From Listeria marthii FSL S4-120 (lineage in GTDB: Bacteria; Bacillota; Bacilli; Lactobacillales; Listeriaceae): a DNA stretch of 6,318 bases. This document shows, in pieces, positions 1 through 6,060 of this stretch (positions are counted from its first letter, which is position 1; every line of letters begins with the position of its first letter). The stretch is taken from the NCBI GenBank assembly GCA_000183865.1, contig CM001047.1:856880-863197 (forward strand). The letters are read 5' to 3'. Position numbers and translations under genes: made by a program. The notes under the pieces are model-generated. The model was not told the DNA's origin. It made no database searches and worked only from the letters and a program-made list of their open reading frames with translations.

Positions 1-1431
1 TATAATCTTTTTGAAATGGAAGTTTTGCAGGAAGTGAATCGTGAGGCGCATTCGGTTGAGGAGAATATGACGCGCGCGATGGATGAGCAATTATATTTAA
101 CGTTAATTGCGATTTTACTAAAACAGCATGAGGCAAAAGTGGATTTTCAGTTTACAGCAGATTTTGTGGCAGTTGATGAGCTCGATAAGGCGCTAGAAAC
201 GATTATTGGATCGCTGAAACAGTATCAATATGGACGCGAAGATGAAGCGGTTATTGAAGCGTTTGTGACTGGTATTTGCGAAAAAATGGGCGAAATTTAT
301 CAAGTCGATTTTGTGCATGGGGATACGGATTTTTATACACAAATCAAGGCGCATATTAAGTTGATGATTCGACGTGTTCGCGCTGGGGTTATTATTGAAA
401 ATCCGATTTTTAATGAATTTATGCGTGATAATCGCGAAATTTTTATGCGCGTGAAGGAAAGTTTGGAAGCGTTAAAACCGCTACTCCCAATTTCAGTTAG
501 CTCTCAGGAAATTTCATTTTTAGCGATATACTTTGCATCTGAGGTACAGCGTAATAAGCAAACGGTCGAAATGAAACCGAACTTGTTGATTATTTGTCCA
601 GAAGGTGTCGCAGTTTCGAAAATGATCGCCATTCAGTTGAAGCGGATGTTTGAGTTTGAGTCGATTCAGACGATTGGCCTGCGGAAGTTTAAGCGCGCCA
701 TGATGAACGATTTTGATTTTGTCATTAGTACCGTGGATTTGCCGGATATGCAAGATTCTAAGGTACTCCGAATCCATAGTTATTTGCAAAAAGAAGATAT
801 GGAATTACTGCAAAAGCATTTACGGATGAAACTTGTCAAAAGTGATAAGCAGATTATTAATAAGTTTAGTAAGATTTTAGCGATTATTGGTGAAAATACG
901 CAAATCAATAATTTAAGCAAGTTAGAATTCGATTTATTGGAAGCGCTTATATCGGATGAAGGAGAAACACCAAAGCGGCTTATTCCGCCGTTTCAATTTA
1001 CAGAAGAAGCCATTGTTATGGAAGAAACGTGCTCAACGTGGCGGAAAGCGATTAAGCTTGGAACGAAACGTATGGAGCAATTAGATGTGATTGAGCCAAG
1101 TTATCATGAAAAAATCATTCACAATTTAAAAGTGTACGGGCCGTATATGGTCGTTGCGCCAGGCGTAGTAATTGCGCACGCAGGGGCAAGTGATGGTGTT
1201 TTGATGGATGGCATTGGAGTGACGATCATTGAAGACGGTATTATGTTTTTTGATAGGTACGAGGAGCCGGTTCATGTCATTTTTACACTGGCTTTAAAAA
1301 CGAAAGAAGCGCATTTAATCGTGGAACAATTAATGAAATTAGCGCTGGACGAAGAAAAAATGCAAAAAATTAAAATGGCTAGCTCAAAACGTGATATTTA
1401 TCATTACGTTAAGTCAGCTATCTTTGAATGA
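1..1431 (+). CDS. PRD-containing transcription activator of the MtlR/LicR type, with EIIB-like and EIIA-like domains (5' end outside window)
   Basis: This is a DNA-binding activator of a PTS operon, controlled by phosphorylation. The frame is open from base 1 and the first ATG (base 16) has no ribosome site, so it is internal. By comparison with MtlR-type proteins of about 690 residues, roughly 200 N-terminal residues with the helix-turn-helix domains are missing. Counting from the ATG at 16, residues 1-75 look like a degenerate PRD1. Residues 78-180 are PRD2, with its first histidine at H113 (codon 352-354) but Tyr at the second position (Y172, codon 529-531). Residues 185-270 are an EIIB-like domain with cysteine C194 in an ICPEG loop. 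Residues 325-471 are a fructose/mannitol-type EIIA domain with H388 in VIAHAG. In MtlR and LicR, phosphorylation at such sites sets activity. The gene sits 14 bases before the PTS genes, so it probably controls its own operon. Confidence 0.93.
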   Translation, partial: YNLFEMEVLQEVNREAHSVEENMTRAMDEQLYLTLIAILLKQHEAKVDFQFTADFVAVDELDKALETIIGSLKQYQYGREDEAVIEAFVTGICEKMGEIYQVDFVHGDTDFYTQIKAHIKLMIRRVRAGVIIENPIFNEFMRDNREIFMRVKESLEALKPLLPISVSSQEISFLAIYFASEVQRNKQTVEMKPNLLIICPEGVAVSKMIAIQLKRMFEFESIQTIGLRKFKRAMMNDFDFVISTVDLPDMQDSKVLRIHSYLQKEDMELLQKHLRMKLVKSDKQIINKFSKILAIIGENTQINNLSKLEFDLLEALISDEGETPKRLIPPFQFTEEAIVMEETCSTWRKAIKLGTKRMEQLDVIEPSYHEKIIHNLKVYGPYMVVAPGVVIAHAGASDGVLMDGIGVTIIEDGIMFFDRYEEPVHVIFTLALKTKEAHLIVEQLMKLALDEEKMQKIKMASSKRDIYHYVKSAIFE

Positions 1432-1439
1432 GAGAGGGA
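1432..1439 (+). promoter_or_regulatory. Ribosome binding site deciding the EIIA start at 1446
   Basis: The purine-rich GAGAGGGA lies 6 bases before the ATG at 1446. The in-frame ATG at 1428, which overlaps the regulator's stop codon, precedes this site and has no good site of its own. It would also add six residues (MREGFI) not expected at the start of an EIIA of this family. Confidence 0.75.
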
Positions 1440-1445
1440 TTCATA

Positions 1446-1775
1446 ATGGACATAGAAAAAATATCGTTTTCATTAATTTCACTAGCGGGGGATTCATTTT
1501 CAAAATTAATAGAAGCATTACAGGCCGCAAAAGAATCAGATTCAGAATTAGTAGAACAACTTTTAAAAGAAGCAGATGACCTCATGATTGAAGCGCACAA
1601 AGTACAAACGGAAATGCTGATTCAAGAAACAAGAGGGGAACAAGCTAATTTTTCCGTTTTACTTGTACACGCGCAAGATACATTAATGAACACCATCTTA
1701 GCATCAACTTTGATTCGCGAAATGATCGAAATGCATCAAGAGATTAAAACATTAAGAAAAGAGGAGGAAAAGTAA
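1446..1775 (+). CDS. PTS EIIA component, lactose/cellobiose family
   Basis: This small cytoplasmic phosphocarrier takes phosphate from HPr and passes it to EIIB. The product is 109 residues, normal for the family (about 100-115), and almost entirely helical, as in the trimeric lactose-type EIIA. Family landmarks are AHKVQTEMLIQETRG near residues 52-66 and VHAQDTLM at 74-81. H75 (codon 1668-1670) is the expected phosphorylated histidine and D78 the expected metal-binding aspartate at the trimer axis. Most relatives read HAQDHLM; here the second His is Thr (T79). The C-terminus is charged and rich in Lys and Glu. The ATG at 1446 was chosen over an in-frame ATG at 1428 because a ribosome site lies between them. 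The gene abuts eIIB with no spacer, which suggests translational coupling. The sugar cannot be read from this subunit. Confidence 0.93.
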   Translation: MDIEKISFSLISLAGDSFSKLIEALQAAKESDSELVEQLLKEADDLMIEAHKVQTEMLIQETRGEQANFSVLLVHAQDTLMNTILASTLIREMIEMHQEIKTLRKEEEK

Positions 1776-2111
1776 ATGGAAATCAATCAATTACATGTAC
1801 TTTTAGTGTGTAACTTAGGCGCATCTACAGGGGTAATGGTCACAAAAATGAAGGAAATTGCCCAAAATAGTGAGAAATTAACCAATACCGATGTGAAAAT
1901 CGAAGCGCATCCAGCAGGAGAATTACGCGAGCATATTGAAGATTTCGACGTTATTTTAGTCGGACCTCAAATTAAACACCAATTAAAACATTTAAGCGAA
2001 ATCGCGGCGGAATATAATAAGCCAATTCAAGTCATCGATACGAAAGATTACGGCACAGTCAATGGTGCGAACATTTTAAAAGACGCGATTATCCTTAAAA
2101 TGAACAAATAA
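1776..2111 (+). CDS. PTS EIIB component, lactose/cellobiose (chitobiose) family
   Basis: This cytoplasmic phosphotransfer subunit passes phosphate from EIIA to the sugar bound in EIIC. The product has 111 residues, typical for a stand-alone EIIB of this family. The N-terminal strand and P-loop read VLLVCNLGASTGVMV, with the phosphorylated cysteine at C12; usual relatives read CxxGMSTSxLV. A second landmark, VGPQIKHQLKHL, near residues 62-73 matches the conserved GPQ segment, and VIDTKDYG near 87-94 matches the common ID..DYG stretch. The start codon follows the EIIA stop directly. A GAGGAGG ribosome site at 1761-1767, inside the end of the EIIA gene, lies 8 bases before it. Family assignment is secure; the substrate is not shown. 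Confidence 0.94.
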   Translation: MEINQLHVLLVCNLGASTGVMVTKMKEIAQNSEKLTNTDVKIEAHPAGELREHIEDFDVILVGPQIKHQLKHLSEIAAEYNKPIQVIDTKDYGTVNGANILKDAIILKMNK

Positions 2112-2117
2112 AAAAGT

Positions 2118-2124
2118 GGAGGGA
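2118..2124 (+). promoter_or_regulatory. Ribosome binding site deciding the EIIC start at 2131
   Basis: GGAGGGA lies 6 bases before the ATG at 2131. It overlaps a possible GTG start at 2116-2118, so that GTG cannot use it, which favours the ATG. Confidence 0.8.
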
Positions 2125-2130
2125 AACAAC

Positions 2131-3456
2131 ATGTCGAGTAAAAACAAACAATCTTTTATGAATCGTTTTATCGCTTTTATGGAGAAGTATTTTGAGCCTG
2201 TCGCAGCTAGAATTGAAAAGCAACGTCATATTTCCTCAATAAAAAATGGGATGATTGCTTTGATCTCGGTATTAATTATTGGGTCATTCTCGCTGATTAT
2301 TTCCGCAATCGGGAATATGTTTCCGGCGGGTTCTGTTGTAAAAGAATTCTTTGTTCAAAATGCAGCAGCACTTAACTTACCGTTTCAATTTACGTTTGGA
2401 CTACTATCGATTTATGCTGCAATAACTATTTCCTACAGCCACGCGAAACAAATGAAAGTCCCTGTGTTACATAGTGTCATGGCTGCTGTCATGGTAACGC
2501 TAATCCTTAATACGAAAATGGTCGATGGCGTTCTTAATACTGAATTCCTAGATTCTAGGGGACTATTTATCGCTATTTTCGCAGCACTTATTTCTGTAGA
2601 ACTTATCGGTTTATTTATTAGAAAAAATATTACTATTCGTATTAAAGGTTTACCAGCCGGGATTGCGACGACTTTTGAAGCTATTATTCCGCTTGTGGTA
2701 TTACTGTTCAGTGCGGTTGGTTTAAGTATTTTAATGCAAAGTGTCACAAGTGGGCAAATTATTCCGGAAGCCTTTACGACGATGCTAGCTCCGGCGATTA
2801 ATAGTATCGATACGCCATATGCAGTTTTCCTCATTTGTTTCTTGGAAATGCTATTCTGGTTTATCGGTCTAAATGGTTATGCGATTTTGATTGGCTTTGT
2901 ACTTCCATTTATGACACAATATTTAGGAGCAAACGCGGCGGCTTATGCGGCGGGAGAACCAATTCCTCACGTATTTGCGCCAAACTTCTGGGATTACTTC
3001 ATGGGCTTCTCTGGGTCTGGTATCACAGGTGCGCTAGTTATCCTCGCGCTATTCAGTAAATCAAGAGAACTAAAAGCGGTCGGAAAAGTATCCGTCGTTC
3101 CAGCGATTTTCACGATTTCCGAACCAGTTGTATTCGGTTTGCCAATCTGTTTTAACCCGTATTTATTTATTCCATTCGTACTTGGAACGCCAATTTTAGC
3201 GGTAGGGCAATGGTTTGTGTTCCACTTTGGTTGGGTTCGTCCTCCGATTGCGAATGTTGGCGGCACACCGATTCCACTCGCGCAGTATTTGGCGACAATG
3301 GACTGGCGCGCAATTATTTTAATTATCGTCGTTCTCGCGGCAGCTGTTTGTATGTACTACCCGTTCTTTAAAATGTATGAAAAGAGCTTAATCAAAGAGG
3401 AAACAGTTGTATCAGAACGCCAAGCAGCACATGATGCACTGGACTTGGATTTCTAA
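2131..3456 (+). CDS. PTS EIIC permease, lactose/cellobiose (CelB/ChbC) family
   Basis: This is the membrane channel that binds the sugar and presents it for phosphorylation by EIIB. The product has 441 residues, close to the family's usual 420-450, with about ten hydrophobic segments (for example 40-62, 86-102, 147-164, 183-204, 230-262, 300-309, 343-360, 394-410). The N-terminal amphipathic stretch FMEKYFEPVAARIEKQRHI is characteristic. The conserved ISEPVVFGLPICFNP motif lies at 329-343, and E331 corresponds to the catalytic-site Glu of ChbC (E334 in the Bacillus cereus structure, from memory). The other key family residue, a His in a W..GIHG-like motif (H250 in ChbC), is Asn here: FIGLNGY, N248. 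The glycine-rich segment FSGSGITG (293-300) is also looser than the usual GG.GAT. The gene is cotranscribed with eIIA and eIIB; the substrate is unknown and may be non-standard. Confidence 0.93.
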   Translation: MSSKNKQSFMNRFIAFMEKYFEPVAARIEKQRHISSIKNGMIALISVLIIGSFSLIISAIGNMFPAGSVVKEFFVQNAAALNLPFQFTFGLLSIYAAITISYSHAKQMKVPVLHSVMAAVMVTLILNTKMVDGVLNTEFLDSRGLFIAIFAALISVELIGLFIRKNITIRIKGLPAGIATTFEAIIPLVVLLFSAVGLSILMQSVTSGQIIPEAFTTMLAPAINSIDTPYAVFLICFLEMLFWFIGLNGYAILIGFVLPFMTQYLGANAAAYAAGEPIPHVFAPNFWDYFMGFSGSGITGALVILALFSKSRELKAVGKVSVVPAIFTISEPVVFGLPICFNPYLFIPFVLGTPILAVGQWFVFHFGWVRPPIANVGGTPIPLAQYLATMDWRAIILIIVVLAAAVCMYYPFFKMYEKSLIKEETVVSERQAAHDALDLDF

Positions 3457-3477
3457 TAGAGAAAGGTTGATTTAAAA

Positions 3478-4206
3478 ATGAAACTAGTTATTAACGAAAA
3501 TGAGCAAATCGTGGCTGAAACAGTGAGCCAAAGAATCATTGAATTAGTAAAGGAAAAACCAGCAAGCTTAATTTGTATTGCTGGCGGGGATACGCCTTTA
3601 CTGACGATAGAAGCGCTCATTAAAGCCAATCAAGCTGGTGAAGTAGATTTCAGTCAAACGCAATTTGTTGGCTTGGATGAATGGATTGGCTTAGGACGCG
3701 AAACAAAAGGTAGCTGTATCCAAACGCTGTATGATGCATTTTTTGATCGATTAAAAAATGTCTCTAGTGAACAAATTTGCTTTTTTGATGGCAAGGCGAC
3801 GAGTTTAACGGATGAATGTGCTCGTGTGGATGCATTTATCGACGAACGTGGCGGTATGGACTTTATCTTGCTTGGGATTGGGCTTAATGGTCATATTGGC
3901 TTTAATGAGCCATTTGTACCCGTGGATGTGAATTGTCATGTTGTTGAACTGGATGATGTAACGAAACGCGTCATGAGCAAATATTTCGATACAGATTTGC
4001 CGTTAACACACGGAATTTCACTCGGTATGCAACAAATTTTAGCAACAAAAGAGATTTATTTAGTTGCAACAGGCGAGAAAAAAATCGATATCGTGAAACA
4101 AGTAGTCGAAAAAGAACCTACTGTAGCGATTCCAGCAACGCTTGTAAAAGAAGCAAATACGACTCTTGTAGTTGATAAAATAGCAGCAAGTGGGGTGAAA
4201 GCATAA
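3478..4206 (+). CDS. NagB-family protein (glucosamine-6-phosphate deaminase/isomerase-like)
   Basis: Family members convert glucosamine-6-phosphate to fructose-6-phosphate and ammonia in the cytoplasm. The product has 242 residues, like the short Gram-positive NagB proteins. With a near-constant offset of four from E. coli NagB, D67 (GLDEW), H139 and E144 (GLNGHIGFNEP) fit catalytic residues D72, H143 and E148. N137 replaces D141; I recall Asn there in B. subtilis NagB as well. T39 of the phosphate loop is kept, but the loop reads AGGDTP with D38 where NagB has Gly or Ser. K168 stands where E. coli has the phosphate-binding R172, and K202 may match K208. The fold and active-site base are intact, so it is probably an active deaminase or aldose-ketose isomerase, but the substrate may differ. 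An AAAGG site precedes the ATG by about 12 bases. The stop overlaps the next start as TAATG. It is probably a paralog of the housekeeping nagB. Confidence 0.88.
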   Translation: MKLVINENEQIVAETVSQRIIELVKEKPASLICIAGGDTPLLTIEALIKANQAGEVDFSQTQFVGLDEWIGLGRETKGSCIQTLYDAFFDRLKNVSSEQICFFDGKATSLTDECARVDAFIDERGGMDFILLGIGLNGHIGFNEPFVPVDVNCHVVELDDVTKRVMSKYFDTDLPLTHGISLGMQQILATKEIYLVATGEKKIDIVKQVVEKEPTVAIPATLVKEANTTLVVDKIAASGVKA

Positions 4207-5159
4207 TGGAAAAGATTATCGTACAAGGTCGGAAAAATAGCCAAAAAATCGAGATAGCTTGCTCTAATTTAGTGATGGGTGCTGGAGATTTCTTACGGGC
4301 GGATAACATGGATTTTGCTGGTCCGGTGTTGGATCAATATTTCGAAATGGGTGGGAATATTTTTGATACGGCGCGCCATTATCGTCATAGTGAAAAAGCG
4401 ATTGGTACTTGGATGGAAGCGCGTGGCAACCGTGATAGCGTGATTATCCAAACAAAAGGTGGACATCCGGTACGGGAAGCGAGTGATGTGCCGCGTGTCA
4501 CTCCAGAAGCTATCCATGAAGATATTTCTGTTAGTTTAGATACATTAAAAACCGATCATGTGGAGCTGTTTGCCTTGCATCGTGATAATCCAGAAGTGGA
4601 AGTGGGAGCTATCATGGAAGCGATGCATAAAGAAGTCGAGGATGGCCGTGTTTATGCGATTGGACTTTCAAACTGGGAGCTACCGCGGATTATCGAAGCG
4701 AATGAATATGCGTTTAGCCATGGTTTGACACCATTAAGCTTTAATAGCCCTAATTTTAGTTTGGCAAAAGTGAATCGACCTCGCTGGGAAAATTGTGTTT
4801 CGGCAAATGAAGAAATGATTCGCTGGCACGAGGCAACTGGTTTGCCGCTATTCTCATGGTCATCACAAGCTGGCGGGTTTTTCTCGGGCAGATTTTCCGC
4901 GGAAGATACGAGCGATACGGAAATGGTGGAAGTGTATTATAGTGAGGCGAACTGGGAACGATACAGTCGCGCGAAGCAACTTGCTAAGCAAAAAGACTGC
5001 TCACCAATTCAAATTTCGCTTGCTTATGTTTTAACGCAATCTTTCCCAACAGCCGCAGTCATCGGACCAGAAAATGCTGCTGAACTCCAATCTTCTGTTT
5101 CGGCAGCTGGAATCAAGTTAACAGAGTCTGAGGTTGATTGGCTGGATTTGAAGGCATAA
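4206..5159 (+). CDS. Aldo/keto reductase family oxidoreductase
   Basis: This is a cytoplasmic NADP(H)-dependent carbonyl reductase or sugar dehydrogenase of the (beta/alpha)8-barrel AKR family. The product has 317 residues, a normal length. The catalytic tetrad is visible: D54 and Y59 (FDTARHY), K84 (IIQTKGG) and H125 (LFALHRDNP). GRVYAIGLSNW near 147-157 and the cofactor-phosphate-binding region AVIGPENAAELQSSV near 278-292 are also typical. The start overlaps the last base of the upstream stop (TAATG), and a GGGGTG site at 4192-4197 inside the upstream gene serves it, so the two genes are coupled. Its position between a NagB-like gene and an isomerase-like gene suggests action on the imported sugar phosphate or a product of it. 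Alternatives are general aldehyde detoxification or a dehydrogenase running in the oxidising direction; sequence cannot decide. Confidence 0.92.
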   Translation: MEKIIVQGRKNSQKIEIACSNLVMGAGDFLRADNMDFAGPVLDQYFEMGGNIFDTARHYRHSEKAIGTWMEARGNRDSVIIQTKGGHPVREASDVPRVTPEAIHEDISVSLDTLKTDHVELFALHRDNPEVEVGAIMEAMHKEVEDGRVYAIGLSNWELPRIIEANEYAFSHGLTPLSFNSPNFSLAKVNRPRWENCVSANEEMIRWHEATGLPLFSWSSQAGGFFSGRFSAEDTSDTEMVEVYYSEANWERYSRAKQLAKQKDCSPIQISLAYVLTQSFPTAAVIGPENAAELQSSVSAAGIKLTESEVDWLDLKA

Positions 5160-5161
5160 GG

Positions 5162-5171
5162 AAAGGCGGAG
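5162..5171 (+). promoter_or_regulatory. Ribosome binding site deciding the isomerase start at 5177
   Basis: AAAGGCGGAG lies 5 bases before the ATG at 5177. A longer in-frame reading from a TTG at 5138 would start inside the reductase gene and add a glycine- and lysine-rich leader encoded partly by this site, so it is rejected. Confidence 0.75.
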
Positions 5172-5176
5172 AAAAA

Positions 5177-5944
5177 ATGGATATTAGAGAAAAAATAGCA
5201 GTCCAACTTTATTCTGTTCGAAAAGAAATGGAGCGCGACTTAGAAGGTACGCTCCGGAAAATTCATGAAATCGGCTTTCGTTATGTGCAACTCGATGGTA
5301 TGCGCGGCAATGACCCTGCAGAGGTGCGCCGTTTACTGCAAAAATATGAGTTAAAAGTGATTGGTATGCATATTAAGCATGATCGTTTTATGAATGATTT
5401 AGACGGTATCATTGAAGAAGCTTATTACTTTGATTGTAAAACTGTTTTTGATAAATATATCGAAGAAGAGGACCAAACAACAGCGGGCTACACGGCAACA
5501 AAAGCTGCGTTAATTAATGCGGCAGAAAAGCTTCATGCACTTGGCTTTCGCATCGGTTTACACAATCCGGAATATGATTTTAACGAATGTATTGATGGGC
5601 GTAGAGTGATGGATTTTATTACGGATCCAGTTAATGGCATTTGTATTTACGCCGAACCAGATACTTATTGGATAAGAGCAGCTGGGCATGATGAAGCTGA
5701 ATTTATCAAGCGTTATAGTGGCCGCGCACCGATTGTTCATATGAAAGACTTTGTGAGCGGATTTGAACTTGAAGATATGGACAATAACCTTGTCGAAATG
5801 GGTGAAGGCGAAGTGGATTTCCGCGCTATTATCAAATGGGGCGAAACAAACAGCGTCGAATACTACTGCATCGAGCAAGATAGATCCAAACGCGATATGT
5901 TCGAGACGTTAGAAGCTAGTTATCACTACTTATTACATCTATAA
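5177..5944 (+). CDS. Sugar phosphate isomerase/epimerase-like TIM-barrel protein (xylose isomerase-like/AP endonuclease 2 fold)
   Basis: This protein is likely a metal-dependent sugar or keto-sugar isomerase, epimerase or dehydratase of the IolE/XylA-like superfamily, acting in the cytoplasm. The product has 255 residues, typical for the group. Landmarks run in order: AVQLYSVR (8-15), VIGMHI (61-66), IGLHNPEYDF (126-135), EPDTYWIRAAGHD (160-172), IVHMKD (186-191), EMGEGEVDF (207-215) and YYCIEQD (229-235). Likely metal ligands are E132 or D134, then D162, H188 and E233. The common HNHxxEF motif reads HNPEYDF here, so one His is Pro and the Glu is Asp. The gene starts 17 bases after the reductase stop and ends the operon just before a terminator. 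The fold and operon role are well supported. The exact reaction is not: members include tagatose and psicose epimerases, inosose dehydratase and many unassigned proteins. Confidence 0.88.
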   Translation: MDIREKIAVQLYSVRKEMERDLEGTLRKIHEIGFRYVQLDGMRGNDPAEVRRLLQKYELKVIGMHIKHDRFMNDLDGIIEEAYYFDCKTVFDKYIEEEDQTTAGYTATKAALINAAEKLHALGFRIGLHNPEYDFNECIDGRRVMDFITDPVNGICIYAEPDTYWIRAAGHDEAEFIKRYSGRAPIVHMKDFVSGFELEDMDNNLVEMGEGEVDFRAIIKWGETNSVEYYCIEQDRSKRDMFETLEASYHYLLHL

Positions 5945-5945
5945 A

Positions 5946-5978
5946 AAAGAAACGTCAGAATTATTCTGGCGTTTTTTT
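5946..5978 (+). terminator. Rho-independent terminator ending the sugar operon
   Basis: Directly after the isomerase stop codon, AACGTCAGAA (5951-5960) pairs with TTCTGGCGTT (5964-5973) across a three-base TTA loop, with one G-U wobble. The run of seven T (5972-5978) follows the arm. A-rich bases upstream (5946-5950) can pair with the T run, lengthening the stem and making the element T-tailed on the minus strand too, although no converging gene is present. Confidence 0.92.
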
Positions 5979-5999
5979 GTGCGCAAAAATCTTTGTACC

Positions 6000-6025
6000 G
6001 TTTTTAACAAGCATGTTATGGGAAC
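6000..6025 (+). promoter_or_regulatory. Candidate SigB-dependent promoter of the surface-protein gene
   Basis: GTTTTT (6000-6005), a 14-base spacer and GGGAAC (6020-6025) fit the Listeria SigB consensus, roughly GTTTWW, 13-15 bases, GGGWAW, with one mismatch at the last base. It lies about 35 bases before the start codon, in a short gap after a terminator where a promoter is needed. From memory, lmo0880, the likely ortholog, was listed in SigB regulon studies; I could not check this. Confidence 0.62.
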
Positions 6026-6031
6026 TATAAA
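6004..6031 (+). promoter_or_regulatory. Overlapping SigA-like promoter candidate
   Basis: TTAACA (6004-6009) and TATAAA (6026-6031) are separated by 16 bases, each matching five of six consensus positions. The site overlaps the SigB-like promoter almost base for base, so the two would compete or provide basal plus stress-induced transcription. In AT-rich DNA such matches also arise by chance. Confidence 0.4.
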
Positions 6032-6043
6032 GATAGATGTTTT

Positions 6044-6051
6044 AAGGGGGA
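6044..6051 (+). promoter_or_regulatory. Ribosome binding site deciding the surface-protein start at 6061
   Basis: AAGGGGGA lies 9 bases before the ATG at 6061. An in-frame ATG at 6052 touches the site with no spacing and would add only MKQ, so 6061 is preferred. Confidence 0.75.
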
Positions 6052-6060
6052 ATGAAACAA

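Noticed and set aside
1..6. TATAAT at the window start, a perfect -10 box
   Set aside because: It lies in frame inside the regulator coding sequence, which is open upstream, and no -35 region can be seen; chance in AT-rich codons is the simplest explanation.
464..477. Catabolite-responsive-element-like TGGAAGCGTTAAAA
   Set aside because: It has two mismatches to the cre consensus, sits deep in the regulator coding sequence and has no promoter nearby.
1428..1446. Upstream in-frame start for EIIA overlapping the regulator stop
   Set aside because: The ribosome site lies between this ATG and the one at 1446, and the six extra residues do not fit the family.
2116..2131. GTG start for EIIC at 2116
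   Set aside because: The GTG overlaps the ribosome site that serves the ATG at 2131.
2547..2559. Perfect small palindrome CCTAGATTCTAGG
   Set aside because: The arms are six bases with a one-base centre inside the EIIC coding sequence, with no T run; it is too short to act as a terminator and is not repeated elsewhere.
2433..2834. 133-codon reading frame on the minus strand
   Set aside because: It lies entirely inside the EIIC gene, has no ribosome site or family features, and mirrors codon bias of the real gene.
5138..5177. Longer isomerase reading from a TTG inside the reductase gene
   Set aside because: The extra residues are encoded by the reductase end and the ribosome site; the ATG at 5177 has ideal spacing.
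5558..5878. 106-codon reading frame on the minus strand
   Set aside because: It is a shadow of the isomerase gene without a ribosome site or recognisable motifs.
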